NCBI RefSeq assembly: GCF_020379485.1
Contig: NC_063452.1
Location: 27,162,770-27,226,769, forward strand
Origin: Brassica napus
Taxonomy: Eukaryota; Streptophyta; Magnoliopsida; Brassicales; Brassicaceae
Direction: 5' to 3'
DNA: 64,000 nt
In this document: positions 32,696-44,117 of the stretch, piece by piece
Numbering within the stretch: position 1 is the stretch's first letter
How the letters are laid out: the number at the start of each line of letters is the position of its first letter
The notes under the pieces: model-generated
The model's input: only the letters and a program-made list of their open reading frames with translations
What the model was told of the DNA's origin: nothing
Databases searched by the model: none
Translations under genes and position numbers: made by a program

Positions 32696-35600
32696 ATGGA
32701 TCAAAATGCTAATGGAGCAAAATCCAAGAAACGGATTCGAGAAATATGTATACCAGATAGTGGAACAACGCACACTATTCTGAGACAAAAGATATATTTC
32801 TCGGATATAAAACCGACAAGAATTTTCGTCAATACAATATCAGGTCCTGCAGACGTGATTGAAGGAACTGGTAAAGCAAACTTTACGTTGCCGAATGGAA
32901 CAAAATTTTCCATAAATACTCTATATTCTCTGAGTTCTAAAAGGAATTTGTTGAGTTTTAAAGACATATATCTTCACGGATATGATACTCAGTCTGCAAC
33001 TGAGGATGGAAAGAAGTACATGTATGTAACTTCTGAGAAATGTGGCAGAAAACACATATTGGAAAAGTTTCCAGAACTTCCTTCAGGACTACATCATACT
33101 TATATCGATGAGATCGAATCAAACTTTGTAGTAAAATGAAACCCAGAAGAGTTCACATTATGGCATGATCGCCTCGGCCATCCAGGCACTACAATGATGC
33201 GTAAAATCATAGAAAGTTCACATGGTCATTCACTGAAAATCCAGGAGATTTCTCAAGGGAATAAAATGACATGTGTTGCATGTTCTCTAAGAAAATTGAT
33301 CGTAAGGCCATCGCCAACCAAAATAGATAAAGAATCACCAAAGTTCCTTGAAAGAATTCAAGGCGATATATGTGGACCTATACACCCACCTTGTGGACCA
33401 TTCCACTATTTTATGGTATTAATTGACGCATCCAGTAGATGGTCACACGTTTGTCTACTATCATCTCGAAATGTGGCATTTACGAGATTTCTAACTCAGA
33501 TAATCAAACTGCGAGCACAGTTTCCTGATTATACTATTAAAAGAGTTAGACTAGACAACGCTGGTGAAATCACATCCCAAGCATTCAATGACTATTGTAT
33601 GGTAATGGGAATTGAAGTTGAACATTCGGTTGCTCATGTTCATACGCAAAATGGTTTGGCCGAATCTTTAATTAAGCGTCTACAATTGATTGCAAGACCA
33701 TTGTTCATGAGATCAAAACTTCCAACCTCTGTATGGGGACATGCCATTTTGCATGCAGAAGCACTCATTCGGATCAGACCGAGTGCATACCATAAGTATT
33801 CCCCACTAGGCCACTACAGCTAACGTTTGGTCGAGAACCAAACATTTCCCACTTTAGAATCTTTGGTTGTGCGGTATATGTGTCTGTAGCACCACCACAA
33901 CGTACAAAGATGGGACCACAAAGAAGATTGAGAATATATGTTGGTTGTGATTCTCCATCAATTATACGATATCTAGAACCACAGACTGGTGACGTCTTCA
34001 CGGCACGTTTCGCCGATTGTCATTTTGATGAGAAAATATTCCCAGCTCTAGGGGAGAAAACAAAAATGTAGAAAATGATATCAAATGGAGTGTACCTTCG
34101 TTATTATATCTTGATCGTCGTACTAAAGAGTCTGAACTAGAAGGTCGATGAATCATGCATTTACAGAGTATAACTAATAAGCTACCTGATGCATTTGCGG
34201 ATACCAAGACGGTAACTAAATCTCATATACCAGCCGTGAATGCTCCTGCTTGTATCAAAATATCAAATGAGCAAGGAAAAGCAGATGATACACGAGAATC
34301 TAAAACACGCTTGCAACATGGCAGACCTGCTGGTTCTAAGAATAAAAATCCTAGAAAACAAAAGGATGTCAAGATTAATGACACATCCAAAATAGCATAA
34401 AGTATTTTGGAAGAAACAAATAATAAGGATGCTGAGAAAGTTGAGCATCATGTGTCGGAAAGTAATCATGAAATTTCTATCAACTACATCCATAATAAGA
34501 AGATATGGAATAGAAATGAACAAGATGATCTTGATGATGCTTTCTCATATATTGTGTCAAGTGAAATAAATGAAGAAATCGATGATTCAGAACCAAAATC
34601 TGTCTATGAATGTCAAAAGAGACATGATTGGGAACAATGGAAAGATGCAATACAAGCCGAACATGATTCTCTTAATAAACGAGAAGTATTTGGATCTATT
34701 GTGCTCACACCTATAGATGTGAGACCAGTTGGGTACAAATGGGTTTTCGTTCGAAAGCGAAATGAGAAAAATGAGGTTACGAGATACAAAGCTCGTCTAG
34801 TGGCTCAAGGTTTTTCTCAAAGACCTGGAATCGATTATGAAGAAACGTATTCTCCAGTTATGGATGCAATCACGTTTAGATTCGTGATGAGTCTAGCAGC
34901 TGATAAAAATCTAGAGATGCGTCTCATGGATGTTGTTACAGCTTATCTATATGGATCATTAGATATTGATATCTACATGAAAGTTCCTGATGGATTTAAA
35001 ATGCCAGAAGCATTAAGTTCCAAACCTAAAGAGTTATGTGCAATAAAATTGCAAAGATCACTATATAGGTTAAAGAAATCTAGACGTATGTGGTATAATC
35101 GTCTCAATGATCATTTAACAAAAGAAGGATATGTGAATGATCCTATATGCCCATGTGTTTTCATCAAGAAAACAATATCCGGATTTGTAATAATCGCAGT
35201 ATATGTTGATGATCTTAACATTATCGGAACTCAAAAGGAAATACAAAAGGCATCAGACTATCTCAAAAACTATCTCAAAGGAGAATTTGAGATGAAAGAT
35301 CTTGGACAGACACAGTATTGCTTTGGCCTACAAATAGAGCATTCACAAAATGGTATATTTGTGCATCAATCCACATACACTAAAAGAGTGTTGAAACGAT
35401 TTAACATGGATAAATCAACTCCTCTTAGCACCCCGATAGTCGTTAGGTCACTTAATATTGAAAGTGATCCATTTCGACCACCTGAGGAGAAAGAAGAGAT
35501 ACTTGGTCCGGAAGTACCATATCTAAGTGCAATTGGAGTGTTGAAGTACCTTGCAAATTGTACACGGCCTGATATATCATTTGCTGTGAACCTTTTGGCA

Positions 35601-36212
35601 AGATTCAACTCATCTCCAACTCGAAGACATTGGAATGAGATTAAACATGTTTTTCATTACCTCCAAGGGACCATTGATTTAGGCTTGTTTTATCCTAAAA
35701 GTTCAAAAGGTCAAATGGTTGGTTTTGCAGATGCATGATATCTTTCAGATCCACACAAAGCCCGATCACAAACAGGATACGTTTTCACAATCAGAGGCAC
35801 TGCTATATCTTGGCGTTCTCAGAAACAAACGCTCATGGCTACTTCTTCAAATCATGCTGAGATCATTGCACTCCATGAAGCAAGTAGAGAATGTGTATGG
35901 CTAAGATCAATAAGCCGACACATCTGTTCAAGCAGCGGGATTGACGAAAATACGGAGCCAACAATCTTATATGAAGATAATGCAGCATGTGTTGCTCAAG
36001 CGAAGGAAGGATATATCAAAAGTGATAGAACGAAACATATACATCCAAAGTTCTTTTCATATACTCAAGAGCTCGGGAAGAAGAAAGAGATTGAAGTGAG
36101 ATATGTCCGATCATGCGACAATGCAGCCGATCTCTTCACAAAATCACTTCCGACTTCGGTATTCAGAAAACATGTCCATAACTTTGGAATGCGTTATCAG
36201 AAGGATCTATGA
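32696..36212 (+). pseudogene. Copia pol (protease, integrase, RT, RNase H), several breaks
   Basis: Protease with the active-site DSG at about 32757. GAG-pre-integrase motif WHDRLGHPG at about 33161. Integrase with D..D..E positions seen in GDICGP, RLDNAGE and NGLAES (33360-33670). RT from about 34620 (WKDAIQAEHDSL, KARLVAQGFSQRPGIDYEET) with YVDD at about 35200. RNase H-like end (SQKQTLMATSSNHAEIIALHEA, TKHIHPKFF) to the stop at about 36210. Breaks: in-frame stops near 33137, 34166, 34398 and 35736, and a short duplication of ccactagg near 33804 that shifts the frame. Nonfunctional. Confidence 0.9.
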
Positions 36213-36357
36213 TTACTCATTTGAGGGGGAGCTTACGTAGTTGTCCTCTTTTTACCTTACTATGGTTTTTCCCATTGGGTTTTCCTAGAAAAGTTTTTAA
36301 CGAGGCAACAAACACGTTAAGCAAGAGATAATAGCGACACTGTTCTTCAAGGGGGAG

Positions 36358-36662
36358 TGTTGTAAACATGAAAAAGAAGATGTCAACAAAAGCTGCACCG
36401 ATCATTGAAATGATCGTGTGAAAGAAATTTGAATGGAGCCCACTATCACTATTTACACAATAACTTCCACTTTTTAACTTCTAAATAAACGATCGATTTC
36501 GATCATTTGTAACTCGCACCTCATCCATCTTCTCCCTCTTTATAATAACTTCTCTCTATCGTATATGTATCATATATCAGTGTTATTTCCTTTCTACGGG
36601 TATAAAATTTTGTTCTTATTTAAATTTTTCGATACTTCAAAGTTATAAGTTATTTTATAACA
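36358..36662 (+). repeat. Copia 3' LTR
   Basis: 305 bp, TG...CA, preceded by the purine tract and followed by the gtaac duplication. Carries a small extra segment (gcaccgatcattgaaatgatc region) compared with the 5' LTR. Confidence 0.9.
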
Positions 36663-36667
36663 GTAAC

Positions 36668-39145
36668 GTCCATGGCTTTAGCATCAGTTCTCATCTGGAT
36701 GACGTAAGAAGAAAATTTGACCTAGACGAAAACATGTTCATATGGACCTAAAGTCTATTTCACGCCTGAGGTGGGCCTAAAATTTAACAACATGTTGTAC
36801 AGTTTGAAAAAACAAAAGCCCAATTCAAAATAACCAACAAATCACAGGCTGACACATGTCATTTTTCTCCCAATGGGAGAAAAAAACTTATTTTATTGGT
36901 ATAGATAGTAATACTGAAATTAGTGAAAAGTTAAACTGTTGATAAAAAAAAGTGAAAGGTTAAACTTAAGCACTATCTAATAAGGATTATAAAATCATTA
37001 GCCATTATCATCTAGAAGGATATATTAATACTCATTCCGTTTATAAAAGATTCATGTTTTAGAATTTTCATACTTTTTAATAAAACATATTAAAATTTAG
37101 CTATAAATGCATAGTTTTTTATAATTTTATATTTCCTATATTTTTTAAACCAATAAAATTTTTAAAAATGCAATTAATGTTCTTGAACTTCATAATTTTT
37201 CATTACTAATTGACAAAAATTACATTGGAAATATAAAATATGTATTTTTTTGAAACAAAAGTTTTCTTTAGAATATGGATTAATTTTTTTAGGAACATAG
37301 GGATAGGGAGTATATTCTAATTCCTCTTTAGGATCATTACGAATTTACGGTAACTATTCCACTATTCTTTCATTCTCTTTTTATTGGTAGATCCTTTAAT
37401 TAGTATACGATTGGGTTTTATATTTCGGAATTATCTTTCATTCGCTGTATGACTGTTTACACGGTCTCAAATTAACTGTTGAACTCAGTCCATATACTAA
37501 TTTAGTATCTTTTTTTATTTATAGCTACTTGAAGTTAAATCATAAAATATTGTTCTACATATAATACATATATGTATTGCTCTTTATATTTTTTTTTTCC
37601 ATAAACCGTTTTGTGATTTTTTTGAATAATAATCTTGATTTCATAAAAATTAAAAAGAAACAAAGTTAGTCCACCAAGAGAGACTTTACGATAGAATAGA
37701 GAACTGTGCATTTGCTAAGGAATCAACTATAACATTACTCAAATGAAGGGTGAAATAAAATTAGATACAGTAGATGGAACTCTATAAATTAAAAAACACT
37801 ATAGATTAATAAATTTCTCCAATTTTGAATTGGACCGGTTCAAAATATGACACAAATCGATAAAATAATGATTTTAAGTAAATTTTTGTAAAAATATGAT
37901 TTCATTAAAATTATAAATTCGAAATCAAGACCCTATTATACTCCTTTTGGGAAGAAGAATTTCTTAGAGGTTCCTTGATTTTATTAATAATTCATTTGTA
38001 TATACATTTATATATGTACAAACAAATCATTATATGATTTGTTTTATATTCAAAATGGAATTATTTTTATAATTTTTTAATATTTAATATATTTTAATGA
38101 GATTTGGTAAAATTATATCTAAAATCACATTTAAACTATATTAAACATATTTTATATGCGCCAAATAATATAATAAAATAGTATGAACGTTGAATTTCAA
38201 AATTTTAATTAATGTATATACATAAAATTAAATATATTTTTTTATTTTAGAAAAGTATATATTTATTATATATAAATCTAAAAAAAAAAAATTTGTAGAT
38301 TAATAACTCTATAAATTAATAAATATCATAATCTCAACATTAATAATTTATAGAATTTTTACTGTAAATTCAAACCTACAACTTAATAATCTATAAAAAA
38401 TATAATAAGAATAAATTACAATATCTAACACATAAGGAAATCTAGGGGGGGGAGGGGGGGGTTACTTTAATTATTTGGAAACTATTAAATTTCTACACTG
38501 TGATATCTCCAGTATTGAAGTGTTTTGTGATCAGCAAAAAGTTGGTTGGAAAGGAAACAGCATTTGTATAGTGTATATATATTCATGGTATTTTTCTTGG
38601 AAAATGTTCAAGTTATTTATATCATATGGTTAAAAATAATGGTAATAAGTTATAACTTGACTATTTGAGGCTTTATGTCTTAATATTTGTTGTTGTTGTC
38701 AATAACTTTTAATATGCTGGTCAGAATTTGGTTGGTAATACAGTTGTTGAAACTATTAAGTTGTACATATCCTATACATCAATTCTTGGTTAATTTTGAC
38801 TTATTTATATAAATTTTGTATATAGTTTTATTTTATGATTTTCTAAACAAAATCTAGTAGTATTAATTGATATTTATAAATTTATGGTACATATTATTAT
38901 CATGAGAAAAAAATGGTGTAAATTTTTATTTTCTCTAGAAGTTCAATTTGAATGTCTTTTTAAGAGGTATACTTAAACAAGAAACAAACAAAAAATATTT
39001 ATATGCATCAAATATTTTCTTCCTAATTATTTATTTTGGGAATTACATCCTCTAGAAACAAAATTCTATAAATCTCTGAACAAAAAATATAAATCAGTAT
39101 ATTACTGAAAAAACAGATTATAAGTTTCATCGGAAAACATAGGCG
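36668..39145. other. AT-rich intergenic region upstream of the G2-like gene
   Basis: No coding region is supported. Contains one MITE-like element (37029-37312) and a G8-A-G8 tract at 38445-38461 that could form a G-quadruplex. The last few hundred bases are the likely promoter of the gene starting at 39146. Confidence 0.45.
37029..37312. mobile_element. Stowaway-like MITE
   Basis: The left end tactcattccgtttataa and the right end ccctatgttcctaaa (minus strand, after tactccctat) are similar, and TA stands at both borders. Size (about 280 bp), AT-richness and TA target fit Stowaway/Mariner-type MITEs. The TIRs are imperfect. Confidence 0.5.
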
Positions 39146-41323
39146 ATGGAAAAACCGATTGTTAGATTTTACACTAAGTCAAAGATGCCACGGCTGCGAT
39201 GGGCTACTGATCTCCATCAATATTTTGTTTATGTTGTTAATCGACTCGGTGGCGAAAGAAGTAAACAATTTTTTGTTTTTTTTCCAACAACAATTACAGT
39301 TTCTCTATTAAAAATTATGTCTATCAAAACCAATATTATTTGTTTTGATAATTTTCTCTACTTTCAAAATTTATCTATATTATAATTTATAAATAATTTT
39401 TATATTATTATATATTTATTGTTTGATTGTATAAAAAAGTATGTATTTTATTGTTAAAATTGCAGAAGCAACTCCTAAGAAGATTGTGCAGGCAATGGGT
39501 GTGAAAAGTCTCACACTATCTCATGTGAAAAGCCTTCTCCAGGTCATTATATACACACAAAATATGTCTAAAGTATCACTATAAATGCAAATTTTCAGTG
39601 TGTGATCATTTATATTTGTCTATGCTGGTGTTTACTGAATCAAACGAATCTGTTGATCTCAATAGATGTATAGGAACAAGAAGCGGAGAGACTCAGTACA
39701 AGGTAAATAAATATCATACGCATTTTAATTTAAAGCTGTACAAGCATGTTTGTATTGTACATCTTTTTGCACATGATCCAATAACAGAGAGTTCACAGCA
39801 GATATGATAATTGTTTTGTGATGTCCATGATTTGTTTCATTTCATTCGGATATAAAATTTTCAATTCGTTGGCTTGGTCTGAAACATTTTGATTTTTGGG
39901 CCAGAGAACAGAAGAAATTGTATCTTAAAATGAACGAAAATGGTAATAAAGTTCTAAAATGGTAACAGTCTTAATTAAGGCATTAGCCAACTGAGTGACA
40001 TATGATTTATGAAATGAACGGTCAAAAATTTAATATTGTAAACAAGACTGGAAGCACATGCTTATATGCCTTCCACTCAGGATCGGCATTATTTGTATTG
40101 ATATGAAATTACTGGATTTATGTTGTAATTCAAAAACTTAAATGGTATTTAGTTATTTTATAAATATTTTAAAAATGTTTGAAATATCAAATATTTTGCC
40201 GTAGTCTTATTATAAATTACATGTGTGCAATTCTATAGCAGAAAGGATAATGAGACAAGAAATGAGGTGGCGGCAATTTCAACAACACTTTCAAATCTAT
40301 GAACGCCTTCGAGACGCTACCGAGTTTATCCAAAATCAACGAAGGTTCATGCGATAATTAATCAGCTATATATTATTAAGTATCTTTTTTTTTTTGTAAA
40401 CAGTTATTAACTATCTTTTTAAGAAATGCAACCTCAACTTTGAATTAATAACAATTTGAATTTGTTTAACATTATTTTATTGCTTGTGTGGCAGTGTTAC
40501 AATAATTTTAAACAAACTTTAAACTAATAATTTATTCTCTAAGTAATATACGAGTCCCAAATATTATGATATTTTTGATTGGTTGTATTTTTGAAAAGTG
40601 GTAGTCAACTTATGATATTTTAATGATTTCTCTAAATTCATCTAATTGTTTATTTATATATACATTATTTTTTCCTGTTTTATATATAATGATAAACTTT
40701 GTTTTGAATTTCTTGTAGGCTAAGCGATAATAAAGAAAAAACAATCGAATTTCTGAAACCAAGTAACAAAACTATGGAGGTATCTTGCAAGTCTCTATTT
40801 CAGTCTTCATGAGCGATCTTTCGTTTCCTTTGTACTAAATTATAATCGTGAAGGATTATTAATATGTGGATTCCATGAAGATCGTTTAAATAGATGTTTA
40901 TATCAAATCACATACACAATATTCCCCCCCCCCCCCCCAAAAAAAATATCATCACCCTACACTCATTGCTAAAATTTTTATATTTATCAAATGTTTACCC
41001 ATAATAATGATATCTAACTATTTTCGATATTATTTTCCGATTATATTTTCTAAGTTTATGTTGATTTTGGATATGCTATCATATAAAAAAAGATAATCTA
41101 TATGACAATAGAAACTTGAGAATGCATTTTTTTTTTTTAATTTAGTAAAACATGGTTGCTTATAATTACTGTCATCTATATGATTGGTTTATGGTAGGTC
41201 GGACATGCTGACGATGGTTTGGTTGCTGTTAGCGATGGTGCAAATGTTCGTTTAAACTCCACAGGAGTTTTGAAGGGGGAAGAGAAATTGTCCCTTGGAC
41301 TCACTCTTGGACTCAAGTACTAA
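39146..41323 (+). CDS. G2-like (GARP) MYB-related transcription factor, six exons
   Basis: Predicted nuclear DNA-binding regulator. Exons 39146-39260, 39466-39542, 39666-39702, 40239-40344, 40719-40779 and 41198-41323; all junctions are GT..AG and in phase, 173 residues. The GARP/B-motif domain spans residues about 14-70: PRLRWATDLHQYFVYVVNRL, ATPKKIVQAMGVKSLTLSHV, KSLLQMYRNKK. The family usually has SHVKSHLQ, here SHVKSLLQ. After it comes a Gln/Arg-rich stretch (MRQEMRWRQFQQHFQIYERL). The C terminus LSLGLTLGLKY contains an LxLxL repression (EAR)-type motif, so a repressor role is plausible. It is shorter than many relatives (250-350), mainly after the domain. Intron 5 has a run of 15 C at 40924-40938. 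Confidence 0.85.
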
Positions 41324-41514
41324 GAGGACTTCGGTTCTATCCTTTTTAAGTTTCCTATATTTATGTAATTCTTGTTCCATATAATGGTATGAGAACAATA
41401 AAAATGAACATATGCGTTCCAATCAAAAAAAGGAACAATATAATATAAAATGTAACTATGTGATTTTTCATTCATTATTTGGGTGAAAATATTATTTAAT
41501 AATAAATATTTTAT

Positions 41515-41765
41515 TGCAGACAAGAATCTCTTCTTATCATTCACTGAGACCTCGTTCTTCTTCTCTGTATCAAGTTTATGCAAAAACATTTGCTAGTTAC
41601 TTCACCTATATCTCTGTCCCTTTGGTGAAGCCCCTGAAATCATAGACCATTTAAATATTTTGACAAAATTTCTAGTTTATGAATGTTCTGACCTTGTAGA
41701 CATTTCCAAATCCACCTTGACCAAGCTTAGTTTAAGGCAAGAATCTGTTGGAACCCAAATTTTGT
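41515..41765 (-). pseudogene. Second DUF26 receptor-kinase fragment (kinase N-lobe)
   Basis: On the minus strand 41755-41695 reads TKLGQGGFGNVYK followed by GT, the glycine loop of a cysteine-rich receptor-like kinase. 41585-41515 carries KNEVS joined to a remnant of the next kinase segment, as if an internal part was deleted. It lies downstream of the larger kinase pseudogene on the same strand, so it is probably a remnant of a tandem copy. Nonfunctional. Confidence 0.55.
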
Positions 41766-41769
41766 AAGT

Positions 41770-42635
41770 CTTTGGACTGCGTAAAATTTTAGATTAATGT
41801 GAAGAGAGAAAGTTGGATCAAATTTTTTTTGGGTTCTAAATAAAAAGTAAGAAGTCTTACATTTCTTATGACAAGATAAATCTTGTACTATATATATGGC
41901 ATCACTTTAACAAGGTTCACAAGCTTGTGGGATAGTATGGAGCAGGAGTGAGAGAGGTCACACTCCAAGAAAACATCAATTTAGAGACTTTTATTGCGAC
42001 TGTACATGGTGATTGCAATGTTGTGTGACTAGTTTTTAACTAATTTACAAGTACCGTAGAACAGCCATATATGGTAATTTAGTCGCCTATTTGAGACACA
42101 TTTGAGACGTTTTTCGTGGCTAATCAGCGTAGTTGCATCACAGTAGTATTATTATGACTTATTTAGAACTATTTATGCAATTGCAAATCCGTTATTACAC
42201 AAATAATGTAAATATCATAGTTGCAAAGTCGTAGCTATAGGTTTGCGAAGTGACTAATTAGCTGAGTTAAAAGCAAAGAAGAAACAAATTAATTGCAAAT
42301 TTCTATACACTATTATGAAAACAATTACGTATAGTGTATATTAATGGCTGCCTATGCGATTTTAAAAAAAATGTAATTGTTTTTATAATATTTATTTAAA
42401 AGTGATAAATCCATAATAAATTCTAGATATCTGGATTTTCTATTGAGATTATACATCTAGATGCAGCATCTAAATACATATTTAAAAGTGTTAAAAAAAA
42501 CTTTTGAGCATTTGCATCCATATGGAACGTTTGGATGCAAAACCGAATATGGCCTATATCATCTTACGACAAATCAGTTTATTGGATGTTTGTAGTAACA
42601 CAGTTGCAGACACCAACGATCAACTTATTTATAAC
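41770..42635. other. Intergenic between kinase remnants
   Basis: No gene is seen. At about 41968 ccaagaaaacatcaatttag resembles a CACTA-type start (CACTACAAGAAAAC) with changes, but no matching opposite end was found. Confidence 0.35.
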
Positions 42636-44117
42636 TCAACGGCAACTCATCTCCGTGAAAATGTTATTACTCACTGACATTTTACTATTTTCAGATAGGG
42701 AATTATTCCTAGTGAAAGCAGGACCTCTAAGTAAAGGGATGGTGATAGTCTCACTGCTAAGCCAAACTATTACAGAACTCATGGTTGGTCTCTTTGCCGC
42801 ATTCTCTTGAACGCACAATAAACCAATCTGGATCAACTTGATGATCTCGTTTCTCGGATTCTTCATCAGTAAAGGATCAATTACCATCTCAGGCTTTCCT
42901 TCAACCCATCGCTTCCATGCCTATACCAATAAAGATATGTTCTTACTTTCTTTATGCATGTTATAAGTAAAAGAAATGAACAAAGACATGTGAGGAAGCT
43001 TACAAAAGCTGCAAGTCCCTCTCCTTCAAAGCTATAGTTCTTTTGACCACTTATTATCTCTAGAAGCATAACACCGAAACTAAAAACGTCAGATTTAGCT
43101 GAGATTTGCCCATGATTCACGTATTTCGGAGCCATATATCCACTGCATACATTAATTGGTGAATGTTTGAAACATTATGTTAAACTCATAGAGTATTAGC
43201 ATAGTGAATCTTCTAACAATGCATATATAAGAAACTATGCTATTTTTTTTTTTTGGTCAAACATTCATTCATTAAATTAAAGCAAAAGGTTCATACTCCA
43301 CTAAGGAGGGGAGTTCATACATAAAACAAGAGCAGACTTAGCTAGCCCATCAGCTACACCATTCTCCAAACGAGGAATGTGATGAAAAGAGATAAAAGTA
43401 AAAGAACTACTCAACACGCATATGTCGTGGAGGATCCCTTGAAGCTCAACAAAAGAAGAGTTCGTCGTAAGCAGTGACACAAGACTACGAGAGTCTGAAA
43501 AACATCTTAGGTCTCGGATGCCTAAGCCAGTAGCAATTTCCAACGCCATTTTAAGAGATAGAGCCTCTGCCATCAAGGTAGAACCGACATATCGCTTTGC
43601 ATTAGCGCCTTGTACCATCAACAACCCCATGTGATCTTTGAAGCACCATCCCATACCACCGGTCTTTGAGGTCGCATCCCACGCTCCATCTGTATAACAA
43701 AGAGTAGTAGAGGAGCTATAGTTTTGAGCAGCAGCCAGCGGGGGAGGAGGAGGCTTTGGTGGTGGTGTAACTTGAGCGAGGCTCCATTCTTTGGCATCTT
43801 TGATTGCCTTATTAAGGACCTCTGTTTCGGTATACTTTTTGTCTTCGAACAGGAGCTGATTCCTGCAGGTCCAAAGGTTCCATAGCAGCCAAGGGAATAA
43901 CGGTTTACTAACCCCTGCTGGCGGGAGAGTGATCATCCTCTTGCTATTCTCGATCAAGCTCAGGATCGTCGGGGTTGCTTCACTAGGTTTGTGCATAGCT
44001 GGGAGGAGATCCCAAACCTTTTTCGCAAAAGGACATTGAAAAAAGGTGTGGATCTCACTCTCATTAGCGCCACACTTCTTGCAAGTTGTTGTCGCGGCAA
44101 TACCCCTTCTGGCCAGG

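Larger units (their letters stand above)
30442..36662 (+). mobile_element. Ty1/copia LTR retrotransposon, complete but mutated, 6.2 kb
   Basis: Two LTRs (30442-30734 and 36358-36662) begin TGTTGTAA and end TTATAACA, with a 5-bp duplication gtaac on each side (30437-30441 and 36663-36667). A primer-binding-like ttatcagcacga lies at 30737-30748, and a purine tract aagggggag at 36349-36357 sits just before the 3' LTR. Domain order gag, protease, integrase, reverse transcriptase, RNase H defines Copia. Several stops and frame changes in gag and pol mean the copy is dead. The LTRs differ at multiple positions, so insertion is not very recent. Confidence 0.95.

Noticed and set aside
41960..41985. 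Possible third CACTA terminus (ccaagaaaacatcaatttag)
   Set aside because: Only a partial match to CACTACAAGAAAAC, with no opposite end and no duplication found.
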